The position numbers and the translations under genes were made by a program. Of a stretch of DNA of 10,707 nucleotides, positions 1 through 7,220 are shown piece by piece. Source of the DNA: Bacillota bacterium (GTDB taxonomy: Bacteria > Bacillota > Clostridia > Peptostreptococcales > Anaerovoracaceae); contig JAFOGM010000147.1 of assembly GCA_017386805.1 (NCBI GenBank), forward strand, positions 1 to 10,707. Reading direction: 5' to 3'. Position 1 is the first letter of the stretch. Every line of letters starts with the position of its first letter. Below the pieces are notes generated by a model that saw nothing but the letters and a program-made list of their open reading frames with translations, was not told where the DNA came from and made no database searches.

Positions 1-13
1 GTCTGGTTTTGTA

Positions 14-43
14 TTGTTGTTTTTATTATATATGTGATATAAT
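14..43 (+). promoter_or_regulatory. Probable promoter of the mnmE operon (extended -10)
   Basis: The sequence TGATATAAT at 35-43 is a perfect extended -10 element (TGnTATAAT). A second, overlapping TATAAT lies at 43-48. A weak -35 candidate, TTGTTG, lies at 14-19 with an 18-base spacer; extended -10 promoters often need little -35 match. Transcription would begin near 50 and run into mnmE, which suggests the mnmE-mnmG-rsmG unit has its own promoter even if genes upstream read through. The assignment rests on motif match only. Confidence 0.6.
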
Positions 44-116
44 ATAATGTCAAAATATGCGTTGGCGGGCGTAAGCCATTGCCGGCGGAAGTTCGATGAA
101 ATTTGAGAGGTTCAAC

Positions 117-1541
117 ATGGAAGATACCATTTCTGCAGTTGCCACTGCCTGGGGAGAAGGCGGGATAGGGATCGTTCGAATCAGCGGCCCGGAAGCGAAG
201 GATGTGTTGGAACGCATCTTCATGCCCATCAAAAAGAATAGAAAAAAAGGCGAAGGTATCCTGCCGGACAGCGTGGGAGAAACCATTGGAAGTCCTATTG
301 AAAACCGCAGAATGACCTATGGTAAAATCATCGATCCCAAGGATGGAACGGTGGTGGACGAGGTCCTGGCTGTCTACATGAAGGCTCCTTATACTTATAC
401 AACGGAAGACGTGGTGGAAATCAACTGCCACGGAAGCATCGTTTCCCTGCGAAAGACCCTGGCTCTGACCCTGGAACACGGGGCAAGAATCGCCGAACCG
501 GGGGAATTCACCAAGCGTGCCTTTCTGAATGGACGCATCGACCTGTCGCAGGCGGAAGCGGTCATCGATTTGATCCGTGCTAAGACCGACCGCGGTTTCG
601 ATGTGGCCATGGATCAGATGGAAGGGTCTTTATCCAGAGAAATCAAAGCCATCCGTGCCAAACTGATGGATGTTCTGGTGAATATCACCGTAAATCTGGA
701 TTATCCCGACGAAGATATCGAAGAAATCACCTATGATAAGCTGGATCGGGACCTGCGCGACATCGATAGCGATATCGACCGCTTACTGAATACCGCAAAG
801 ACCGGTCGTCTTCTTCGCGAAGGCTTGGCCGTGGCAATCATCGGTAAGCCCAACGTGGGAAAATCGTCGCTGATGAACCGGTTCCTGAGAGAATCCAGAG
901 CTATCGTAACCGACATTCCCGGAACCACTCGCGATGTCATCGAAGAATCCATGAGTTTACGTGGAATTCCGGTGAAACTGATCGATACCGCCGGGATTCG
1001 TGAAACCGATGATATCATTGAAAAAATCGGCATCGAAAAGAGCATGGATGCTTTCAACAGGGCCGATCTGGTGATCTTTGTTCTGGATGGAAGCCGCGAA
1101 CTCAGCGAGGAAGATAAAGAAATTGCGGAACACATTGAAGGAAAGAAGACCCTGGTTCTGGTAAACAAGGCTGACCTGACTCAGGTGGTCACCGAAGAAG
1201 AAATCAAGGCTCTGAATCCGGACAGCCACGTGATTTTCACCTCCATGGAAAATGGGGAAGGTCTGGATCTGGTGGAAGAACATATCTATAACATGGTCTA
1301 CGGCGGCCAGGTGAAGCAGGAAAACGGTCTGATCGTTACCAATGTCCGTCACAGTGACCTGATGAAAAAAGCGAAAGAAGAAATCGAAGCTGCCCTGTTT
1401 ATGTGCGGCGGCGGAGAAGCCCTGGACTTCCTGGAAGTCAACGTTCGTCAGTGCTTTGAATATTTGGGAGAAATCATCGGCGAAGCTGTCAGCGATACCA
1501 TTATCGATGAAGTCTTTGCACGATTCTGCTTAGGAAAATAG
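117..1541 (+). CDS. mnmE: tRNA uridine-5-carboxymethylaminomethyl(34) synthesis GTPase MnmE
   Basis: MnmE (TrmE/ThdF) is a cytoplasmic GTPase that works with MnmG to modify the wobble uridine (U34) of certain tRNAs. Numbering from the ATG at 117 (474 aa), the N-terminal tetrahydrofolate-binding domain opens with MEDTISAVATAWGEGGIGIV, typical of the family. The embedded G domain shows the P-loop GKPNVGKSS at residues 243-251, the DTAG switch II motif from 290 and the NKAD base-recognition motif at 350-353. The protein ends in the hallmark CLGK, whose Cys is the conserved C-terminal residue. An in-frame ATG at 96 would add seven residues; 117 is preferred because family members begin right at this point and GAGAGG (105-110) sits six bases upstream, though GGCGGAA (84-90) could serve the earlier start. 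A lysine-rich loop near residues 37-66 makes it slightly longer than the about 454-aa E. coli protein. mnmG follows after 10 bases. Confidence 0.97.
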   Translation: MEDTISAVATAWGEGGIGIVRISGPEAKDVLERIFMPIKKNRKKGEGILPDSVGETIGSPIENRRMTYGKIIDPKDGTVVDEVLAVYMKAPYTYTTEDVVEINCHGSIVSLRKTLALTLEHGARIAEPGEFTKRAFLNGRIDLSQAEAVIDLIRAKTDRGFDVAMDQMEGSLSREIKAIRAKLMDVLVNITVNLDYPDEDIEEITYDKLDRDLRDIDSDIDRLLNTAKTGRLLREGLAVAIIGKPNVGKSSLMNRFLRESRAIVTDIPGTTRDVIEESMSLRGIPVKLIDTAGIRETDDIIEKIGIEKSMDAFNRADLVIFVLDGSRELSEEDKEIAEHIEGKKTLVLVNKADLTQVVTEEEIKALNPDSHVIFTSMENGEGLDLVEEHIYNMVYGGQVKQENGLIVTNVRHSDLMKKAKEEIEAALFMCGGGEALDFLEVNVRQCFEYLGEIIGEAVSDTIIDEVFARFCLGK

Positions 1542-1551
1542 AGGAACGACT

Positions 1552-3441
1552 ATGAATTACTTTACTATGGGAGAATATGATGTCATCGTCATCGGTGCCG
1601 GTCATGCAGGCTGCGAAGCAGGCTTGGCCAGCGCAAGAATGGGGATGAAGACGCTGCTTCTGTCCATCAATCTGGAAGCGGTGGCAATGATGCCCTGCAA
1701 CCCGTCCATCGGCGGAAGTGGAAAGGGTCACCTGGTCCGCGAAATCGATGCGCTGGGCGGTGAAATGGGGATCAATATCGATAAAACATTTTTACAGAGC
1801 AAGATGCTGAATACCGCCAAAGGTCCTGCGGTCCATTCTTTGAGAGCCCAGGCAGACAAGGAACAGTATCATCTGGAAATGAAGAAAACCATTGAAAATC
1901 AGCCCAATCTGGATCTGAAGCAGGGAGAAGTTGTTGACCTGATCATGGAAGATGGCGCTGTGAAGGGTGTGAAGATGCGCACTGGTTCTCAGTATCTGGC
2001 AAAGGCCGTGATCCTGTGTACAGGTACCTTCCTGCGCGGAAAGATCTTCATCGGCGAATCCGCCTTCGACAGCGGTCCCAACGGTCTGGCTCCCTCCATG
2101 GAACTGGCTTATAACCTGAAGGAAAAAGGTCTGAAGCTGCGTCGTTTCAAGACCGGGACTCCGGCCAGATGTCTGGGTAAGAGCCTGGATTATTCCAAGA
2201 TGCAGGAACAGAAGGGCGATGACGTGGTAGTTCCGTTCTCCTTCATGAATGAAACTCTCCGCGACAATCAGGTGTCCTGTTGGCTGACCTATACCACCGA
2301 CAAAACTCACGAGGTGATTCGGGCAAACTTCCACAGATCGGCCCTGTTCGGCGGCCAGATCGAAGGGGTTGGTCCCAGATATTGTCCGTCCATTGAAGAT
2401 AAAATCAATCGATTTGCAGATAAGGAACGTCATCAGACCTTCATCGAACCGGAAGGCCTGAATACCGACGAAATGTACATTCAGGGGATGTCCTCCAGTT
2501 TACCGGAAGACGTTCAGGATGCGTTCTACAGAACGATTCCCGGCCTGGAAAACCTGGAAATCGTACGTCCGGCTTACGCTATCGAATACGACTGCATCGA
2601 TCCGCTGGAATTGCTGACTTCTCTGCAGCATAAGTCCATCCCTGGATTATTCTGTGCTGGCCAGTTCAACGGCAGCTCCGGCTACGAAGAGGCAGCCGCG
2701 CAGGGGCTGATTGCCGGGATGAATGCGGCGCTGTGGGTTCAGGGCCGCGAGCCGTTCATTCTGGACCGAAGCGAAGCTTACATCGGCGTTCTGATCGACG
2801 ATCTGGTGACCAAGGGAACCAATGAACCCTACCGAATCATGACATCCCGTGCGGAATATCGTCTCGTTTTGCGTCAGGACAATGCGGACCTGCGTCTGAC
2901 CGAGAAGGCATACCAGGCAGGTCTGGTCAGCGAAGAACGATATGCGAGATACAAGAAAATCAAGGAAGATGCGGAAAAGGAAATCGAACGTCTGTCTTCC
3001 ATCGAAGTGATCCCGTCCCAGGTGAATTCCTTCCTGGAATCCGTGGGAAGTACACCGCTGCAGAACAAATCCACGCTGGCGGAACTGCTGAAGCGTCCGG
3101 AATTAAATTATGAAATGCTGGCTCAAATCGATCCGGATCGTCCGGAACTGTCCCGTCATTCCCTGACCCGTGTGGAAGTGACCATCAAATACGAGGGTTA
3201 CATCACCAAGCAGTACCAGCAGATCGAAAAGTTCAAGCGTCTGGAAACCAAGAAACTGGATCCGGATTTCGATTATGCTTCTCTGGAAGGTCTGAGAATC
3301 GAAGCGAAGCAGAAGCTGGCACAGATCAAGCCGCTGTCTGTGGGTCAGGCGTCGAGAATTTCCGGCGTATCCCCTGCAGATATCAACGTATTGCTGGTGC
3401 ATCTGGAAAAGATGCGCCGCAGAAAGCCGGAGGAGGTATAA
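1552..3441 (+). CDS. mnmG: tRNA uridine-5-carboxymethylaminomethyl(34) synthesis enzyme MnmG (GidA)
   Basis: MnmG is the FAD- and NADH-dependent partner of MnmE in the U34 modification complex. At 629 aa it has full family length. The Rossmann dinucleotide motif GAGHAG is at residues 15-20. The family signature PCNPSIGGSGKGH is at 48-60 and contains one conserved Cys (49). The second conserved Cys (278, in RYCPSIEDKI) aligns with the E. coli Cys277 region. The C-terminal FAD-binding signature AGQFNGSSGYEEAAAQG starts at 369. The C-terminal helical domain that contacts MnmE is present. The start ATG at 1552 has GAGGAA at 1541-1546; an ATG at 1567 lacks a ribosome binding site. The gene lies 10 bases after mnmE and 3 bases before rsmG, so the three are almost certainly cotranscribed. 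Confidence 0.98.
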   Translation: MNYFTMGEYDVIVIGAGHAGCEAGLASARMGMKTLLLSINLEAVAMMPCNPSIGGSGKGHLVREIDALGGEMGINIDKTFLQSKMLNTAKGPAVHSLRAQADKEQYHLEMKKTIENQPNLDLKQGEVVDLIMEDGAVKGVKMRTGSQYLAKAVILCTGTFLRGKIFIGESAFDSGPNGLAPSMELAYNLKEKGLKLRRFKTGTPARCLGKSLDYSKMQEQKGDDVVVPFSFMNETLRDNQVSCWLTYTTDKTHEVIRANFHRSALFGGQIEGVGPRYCPSIEDKINRFADKERHQTFIEPEGLNTDEMYIQGMSSSLPEDVQDAFYRTIPGLENLEIVRPAYAIEYDCIDPLELLTSLQHKSIPGLFCAGQFNGSSGYEEAAAQGLIAGMNAALWVQGREPFILDRSEAYIGVLIDDLVTKGTNEPYRIMTSRAEYRLVLRQDNADLRLTEKAYQAGLVSEERYARYKKIKEDAEKEIERLSSIEVIPSQVNSFLESVGSTPLQNKSTLAELLKRPELNYEMLAQIDPDRPELSRHSLTRVEVTIKYEGYITKQYQQIEKFKRLETKKLDPDFDYASLEGLRIEAKQKLAQIKPLSVGQASRISGVSPADINVLLVHLEKMRRRKPEEV

Positions 3442-3444
3442 GAG

Positions 3445-4149
3445 ATGAAACATTTATTGGAAGCTGTCAAATCTCTGGGCATGGAGCTGTCGGAAGAACA
3501 GATCCGCCAGTTTGAAGCCTACCGTGCCGGTGTTCTGGAATGGAACGAAAAGGTAAATTTAACGGCAATCACCGATCCGGAAGAATTTGAAATGAAGCAC
3601 TTTGCGGATTCTGTGATGTCTGCCGGAAATGATATCATGAAGAATGCGAAGAAAATCATCGACGTGGGAACCGGCGGTGGTTTTCCCGGAATTCCTCTGG
3701 CAATCTTATTCCCGGATAAGCAGTTCACTTTGATGGACTCTTTGGGAAAGAGAATCAAAATCATCGATCAGCTGGCAAAAGAGATCGGAATCAAAAATGT
3801 AGAATTGGTTCACGCTCGTGCTGAAGATTTAGCAAAAAAGAAAGAATACAGAGAACAATATGATGTTTGTGTTTCTCGTGCAGTTGCAAATTTAGCAACT
3901 CTTTCTGAATATTGTATTCCTTTTGTAAAAATTGGTGGATATTTTGCACCGTATAAAACTGCGGCTGCAGAAGAAGAAATTGCGGAAGGAAAGAAGGCAC
4001 TGTTCATTCTGGGCGGCCATCTGGAAAGCGTTTCCGAATTCAGTGACGCAGAACTGGATCATACCATTCTGTGGATCAAAAAAGTAAAAATGACTCCGGT
4101 GAAATATCCGAGAAAGGCGGGGACTCCGTCCAAGGAACCTCTGAAGTAG
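3445..4149 (+). CDS. rsmG: 16S rRNA (guanine(527)-N(7))-methyltransferase RsmG (GidB)
   Basis: RsmG uses S-adenosylmethionine to methylate N7 of G527 in the 530 loop of 16S rRNA. The 234-aa protein matches the usual length. Visible landmarks are the N-terminal WNEKVNLTAI at residues 33-42, the SAM-binding loop DVGTGGGFPGIPLAI starting at residue 73, the SRAVA motif at 144-148, and the typical C-terminal PRKAGTPSKEPL. Its ribosome binding site GGAGGAGGT (3429-3437) lies inside the 3' end of mnmG, seven bases from the ATG, so translation is probably coupled. Codons from about 3793 to 3963 are strikingly AT-rich (about 30% GC, against about 55% just before), while the protein stays canonical across the patch. 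A hairpin terminator overlaps the stop codon. Confidence 0.97.
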   Translation: MKHLLEAVKSLGMELSEEQIRQFEAYRAGVLEWNEKVNLTAITDPEEFEMKHFADSVMSAGNDIMKNAKKIIDVGTGGGFPGIPLAILFPDKQFTLMDSLGKRIKIIDQLAKEIGIKNVELVHARAEDLAKKKEYREQYDVCVSRAVANLATLSEYCIPFVKIGGYFAPYKTAAAEEEIAEGKKALFILGGHLESVSEFSDAELDHTILWIKKVKMTPVKYPRKAGTPSKEPLK

Positions 4150-4160
4150 GTTCCTTTTTT
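4132..4160 (+). terminator. Intrinsic terminator overlapping the rsmG stop codon
   Basis: AAGGAACC (4132-4139) pairs perfectly with GGTTCCTT (4149-4156) around a 9-base loop, and a run of six T begins at 4155. The TAG stop of rsmG (4147-4149) lies at the loop and stem junction, so a ribosome finishing rsmG would cover the hairpin. Termination may therefore be partial and depend on translation. It separates the mnmE operon from the deacylase gene. Confidence 0.7.
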
Positions 4161-4177
4161 CTTAGGGAGGTTATGAT

Positions 4178-5818
4178 ATGGAACTGCTGATCAAAAATAT
4201 AATGATCGTGGATGGAACCGGTGCACCGGCCTATCGTGGAACGGTTGGCGTGGATCAGGGGAAAATTTGTCTGGTGGTGAAGGATGATGAGATTGATTTC
4301 AACACGGATTTAGAAGAGATTTCTCCCGAGGTTCAGACCATCGATGGGGAAGGGCTTCATTTAGCTCCGGGATTCATCGATCCCCATTCCCATGGAGACG
4401 GGATCTATGGAACGCCCCATGGACAGCTTTGTAAAACATCCCAGGGGATCACTACAGAAGTCTGCGGTCAGTGCGGATTTTCCTTCTATCCGGTGGACCC
4501 AAAGACTTTGGGCCAGCTGCAGCAGTTTTTAACGCTGTTCACCAATGAGTTTTCTGAAGATATGGAACAGTGGACTGATTTTTCCACATATCAAAAATAC
4601 GTGGAAAGCCTTCCGCTGACTTGCAATACAGCCATTCTCACCGGCCATGGAACGCTGCGCGTGGCAGTCATGGGAAATGAGAATCGAAAGCCTGCGGAAG
4701 AGGAACTGGAACGAATGAAAACCATGCTGAAGGAAGCCATGGAGCACGGTTCTATGGGGCTCAGTACCGGTTTGATCTATGCGCCGGGCAGCTTCTCTCA
4801 GCTGGAGGAAATCGTGGAGCTGGCGAAAGTGATTGCCCCGTACGACGGGATTTACATGACCCACCTGCGCAACGAATCCTACGACGTGGTCAACGCTGTG
4901 AAGGAAGCTCTGGAAGTGGGCCGCCGGGCTGGCGTCCGCGTTCAAATTTCCCATCATAAGGCCTACGGAATCAAGAATTGGGGACTCAGCAAGGAGACGC
5001 TGCACCTGATTTCCGAGGCAATCGCCTCCGGCCAGGAGGTGACGCTGGACCAGTATCCCTACGAAGCGTCCATGACCCATCTGAATGTTTTGATTCCGCC
5101 GCAGTATTTTGACGGCGGTGTGGATTGTCTTCTGGCGCGGCTGAAGGATCCGGATTGCCGTCAGGCGATGAAGGCGGAGATGATGGATGAAACGGCGGAA
5201 TTCGATAATTATTATCTGAACTGCGGCGGTTGGGACGGTGTATTCACATCGGTGCTTCCGGAGACTCCGCAATATTCCGGCATGTTCATTTCGGACATTG
5301 CGAAACAGCTGGGAAGGGATTCTTTTGATACCTATTTCGATCTGGTGCTGGAAAATCGCGGCGAAGGCAGCGGAATCTATTTCAGCATGGGCGAGGAGGA
5401 CCTCTTCCGGATCATTCAAGATCCCAATGCCATGGTGGGGACCGATGGTCTCTGCAAGGCCATGGATGAGAAGGGTCATCCCCGGGCCTGGGGAACCTTC
5501 CCTCACGCGATCTGTTATTTCCACAAGGAAAAACAGCTGATGAGTCTGGAAGAAATCATTCGTAAGATGACATCGCTTCCGGCGCAGCGGTTGAAGCTGT
5601 TTACCAAGGGTGTGATTGAGGAAGGGAAGGATGCGGATCTGGTTCTGTTTGATTATGACAAGCTTCAGGACCGGGCATCTTATGAAAACTCCAATCAGAT
5701 TACCGAAGGGATCGAATATGTGATCGTTGGAGGGCAGGTCGTTTATCAGGATCAGAAACTGACGGGAATATATCCTGGGAAATTGATTCTTCAAGGAAGT
5801 GGAGCCTGCAAAAAATAA
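4178..5818 (+). CDS. N-acyl-D-amino-acid deacylase (D-aminoacylase family amidohydrolase)
   Basis: This 546-aa protein belongs to the metal-dependent amidohydrolase superfamily, D-aminoacylase branch, whose members remove the acyl group from N-acyl-D-amino acids. Visible metal-site and family features are PGFIDPHSHGD with His70 and His72, TTEVCGQCG with Cys96 and Cys99 (Cys99 matches the Cys of the family's GNCG motif), MTHLRNE with His229, ISHHKAYG with His259/260, DQYPYEAS, GTDG with Asp423, and HPRAWGTFPH from residue 434. The C-terminus (KGVIEEGKDADLVLFD) is the usual small beta-sandwich closure. AGGGAGG (4164-4170) lies seven bases before the ATG. No signal peptide is seen, so it is probably cytoplasmic. 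It sits between rsmG and noc, positions that are adjacent in many Firmicutes, with terminators on both sides. Substrate cannot be fixed from sequence; a related dipeptidase or imidase-like role is possible. Confidence 0.88.
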   Translation: MELLIKNIMIVDGTGAPAYRGTVGVDQGKICLVVKDDEIDFNTDLEEISPEVQTIDGEGLHLAPGFIDPHSHGDGIYGTPHGQLCKTSQGITTEVCGQCGFSFYPVDPKTLGQLQQFLTLFTNEFSEDMEQWTDFSTYQKYVESLPLTCNTAILTGHGTLRVAVMGNENRKPAEEELERMKTMLKEAMEHGSMGLSTGLIYAPGSFSQLEEIVELAKVIAPYDGIYMTHLRNESYDVVNAVKEALEVGRRAGVRVQISHHKAYGIKNWGLSKETLHLISEAIASGQEVTLDQYPYEASMTHLNVLIPPQYFDGGVDCLLARLKDPDCRQAMKAEMMDETAEFDNYYLNCGGWDGVFTSVLPETPQYSGMFISDIAKQLGRDSFDTYFDLVLENRGEGSGIYFSMGEEDLFRIIQDPNAMVGTDGLCKAMDEKGHPRAWGTFPHAICYFHKEKQLMSLEEIIRKMTSLPAQRLKLFTKGVIEEGKDADLVLFDYDKLQDRASYENSNQITEGIEYVIVGGQVVYQDQKLTGIYPGKLILQGSGACKK

Positions 5819-5839
5819 AATATTTTTTTCGAATGAGTC

Positions 5840-5876
5840 AAAACTCCTCTGAACCTGTTGTTCGGAGGAGTTTTTT
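5840..5876 (+). terminator. Strong intrinsic terminator after the deacylase gene
   Basis: Bases 5840-5853 pair with 5861-5874 to form a 14-bp stem (one G-T wobble) around the loop CCTGTTG. The core is ACTCCTC against GAGGAGT. The stem runs into TTTTTT at 5871-5876. This is a textbook rho-independent terminator 22 bases after the stop codon. The A-rich 5' side means it could also act for the opposite strand. Confidence 0.9.
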
Positions 5877-5911
5877 GATGAACGAATCTGATTTTCCCAG
5901 GAAAAGTGCAG

Positions 5912-5920
5912 TGCTACAAT
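5912..5920 (+). promoter_or_regulatory. Possible extended -10 promoter upstream of the palindrome and noc
   Basis: TGCTACAAT at 5912-5920 matches an extended -10 (TGnTAnAAT). No good -35 is present; that region instead holds the palindrome-like TTTTCCCAGGAAAA (5892-5905). If active, the transcript would start near 5927 and carry the whole 271-base inverted repeat as part of a long noc leader. Motif match only. Confidence 0.3.
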
Positions 5921-5934
5921 GAAAGTAATCACAG

Positions 5935-6205
5935 GATACATATCACGGATTTATTTCATATTTAATATACATTACAAATACCGCATCGCTCAGCTGCAAT
6001 CCTCGCCACAGAGGATCTTAGGATTCCTTTCACAGAAATCAGAGCGAACCGTAACTCGCTGCGCTCAAACAGACGGTTCGCTGATCTGATTTCTTTGTTC
6101 AAAGAATCCGAAAGATCCTTAGCTGTGTCTGCGGAGGCAGCTTCGCCGATTTTGGTATTTGTAATGTATATTGTAAATGAAAGTGAAGTATCTGTAGTAT
6201 GTATC
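5935..6205. repeat. 271-bp imperfect palindrome between the deacylase gene and noc
   Basis: Two long arms read as inverted copies of each other. The outermost match is GATACATA (5935-5942) with TATGTATC (6198-6205). A perfect 19-bp arm follows, AATATACATTACAAATACC (5964-5982) with its complement at 6154-6172. Further inside are GGATCTT-type blocks (6013-6019 with 6112-6118), AGAAATCAG (6034-6042) with CTGATTTCT (6086-6094), and AGCGAACCGT (6043-6052) with ACGGTTCGCT (6073-6082). The loop is the 20 bases 6053-6072. Small gaps and mismatches lie between blocks. No transposase or convincing reading frame is present. It could be a MITE-like dispersed repeat, a structured leader RNA, or a DNA cruciform; no clear target-site duplication was found. 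Confidence 0.85.
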
Positions 6206-6404
6206 ATAGAATAAGTGATATTTCGACATTTTCATCAAAACGAGGCTCTAAAATCGATTTTAAGGAGAAAAAACTGTGAAGTTGATAAATAGGTCTAAGA
6301 TGTGAAAAAAGTAGCGGAAATCGAAAAATAAAGGGTCGAAATTTTAGGGATTTCAAGGAAATTGTATACAAAAAAATATACAAAAGAAAACAGGGGGTAG
6401 AATC
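6206..6404 (+). promoter_or_regulatory. AT-rich noc leader with small palindromes and repeats
   Basis: The 199 bases between the large palindrome and noc hold no gene. They contain a perfect 14-bp palindrome, TAAAATCGATTTTA, at 6249-6262; an AAGGAG sequence at 6262-6267 followed by only a 9-codon GTG reading frame (6276-6305); an inverted pair ATTTCGAC (6220-6227) and GTCGAAAT (6335-6342); and two direct copies of TATACAAAA starting at 6365 and 6377. The noc ribosome binding site AGGGGGT is at 6392-6398. No convincing -35/-10 pair was found. The layout suggests regulatory DNA, but nothing ties it to a known regulator. Confidence 0.45.
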
Positions 6405-7208
6405 ATGTTACAGATGAGAAAGGGAAGTCGGCTGGAATTGGCGGTGGATCAAATTTACGTAAATCCGGATCAACCAAGAAAAATTTTCGAAGAAGAGGAA
6501 CTGGAAGAACTATCCAGTTCCATTCGGGAGTTCGGTGTGATTCAGCCGCTGTTGGTGACCAAGGGAGAAAATGGAAAATATTTACTTATCGCAGGGGAAC
6601 GGCGGTTGAGAGCCTCGAAGATGGCCGGGCTGAAAAAAGTTCCGGTGGTGATCCGGGAAGCCGACGAAAAAGAGGTGGCCTTGATTTCAATCATTGAAAA
6701 TGTCCAGAGAGAAAATTTGAGTTATATGGAAGAGGCGCTGGCCTATCGGCGGCTGACGGAGGAGTATGGCTTGACGCAGGCGGAGATTGCCAGGAAGGTG
6801 GGGAAGAAGCAGTCCACCATCTCCAATAAGATCCGGTTGTTGATGCTGCCGGAGGAGGATCAGCTGATGCTGGCGGAATATGGGCTGACGGAGCGGCATG
6901 CCCGTGCCTTTCTGCGGGTAGAGGAAGATGAGGTCCGGAAGCTCCTGATCCGCAGGGCAGGAGAGCACAATCTGAATGTGAAGCAGACGGAGAAGCTGAT
7001 CGAGGAATATCTGATCGGAAAAGAGGAACAGAAGAGGAAAAAGGACCGGCTCAGCTTCATCAATTATAAAATCTACATCAATTCCCTGCGTCACGCATAC
7101 AATTCCATCGCGGAGGTGGAAAAGAATGCTGCCTTTTCGCAGAAAGATTGTGGAGATTATGTGGAAGTTTGTATCAAAATACCGAAGCAACGACAAAAAA
7201 TATCTTGA
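6405..7208 (+). CDS. noc: Nucleoid occlusion protein Noc (ParB-family CTPase)
   Basis: Noc binds specific DNA sites across the chromosome and blocks FtsZ ring assembly over the nucleoid; it is a ParB-type CTP switch protein. The 267-aa product shows NPDQPRK (20-26), the CTP-binding box GERRLRA (64-70), box II ENVQREN (98-104), and a helix-turn-helix, LTQAEIARKVGKKQSTISNK, from residue 123. Features that favour Noc over ParB are the KKQSTISNK recognition helix, TERHARAF, LNVKQTEKLIEEYL, and the C-terminal dimer domain ending in IPKQ. Its position between rsmG and parA is also that of noc. It lacks the N-terminal amphipathic membrane-targeting helix of Bacillus subtilis Noc: the conserved region begins about 15 residues in, and the upstream frame runs to a TAG at 6345 with no start codon. 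The ribosome binding site AGGGGGT lies six bases from the ATG. A second ATG at 6414 is possible. Confidence 0.88.
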   Translation: MLQMRKGSRLELAVDQIYVNPDQPRKIFEEEELEELSSSIREFGVIQPLLVTKGENGKYLLIAGERRLRASKMAGLKKVPVVIREADEKEVALISIIENVQRENLSYMEEALAYRRLTEEYGLTQAEIARKVGKKQSTISNKIRLLMLPEEDQLMLAEYGLTERHARAFLRVEEDEVRKLLIRRAGEHNLNVKQTEKLIEEYLIGKEEQKRKKDRLSFINYKIYINSLRHAYNSIAEVEKNAAFSQKDCGDYVEVCIKIPKQRQKIS

Positions 7209-7220
7209 AATTTCAACGTT

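Noticed and set aside
96..116. The upstream ATG at 96 as the mnmE start.
   Set aside because: It would add seven residues before the point where MnmE proteins begin; GAGAGG is well placed for the ATG at 117. It is kept as an alternative only.
4529..5941. A 470-codon open frame on the minus strand opposite the deacylase gene.
   Set aside because: It is a shadow of the well-supported + strand deacylase; its translation shows no family motif, and it crosses the strong terminator at 5840-5876.
5962..6207. An 81-codon minus-strand frame inside the large palindrome.
   Set aside because: The frame follows from the inverted-repeat sequence; it has no recognisable domain, and the repeat structure explains the region better.
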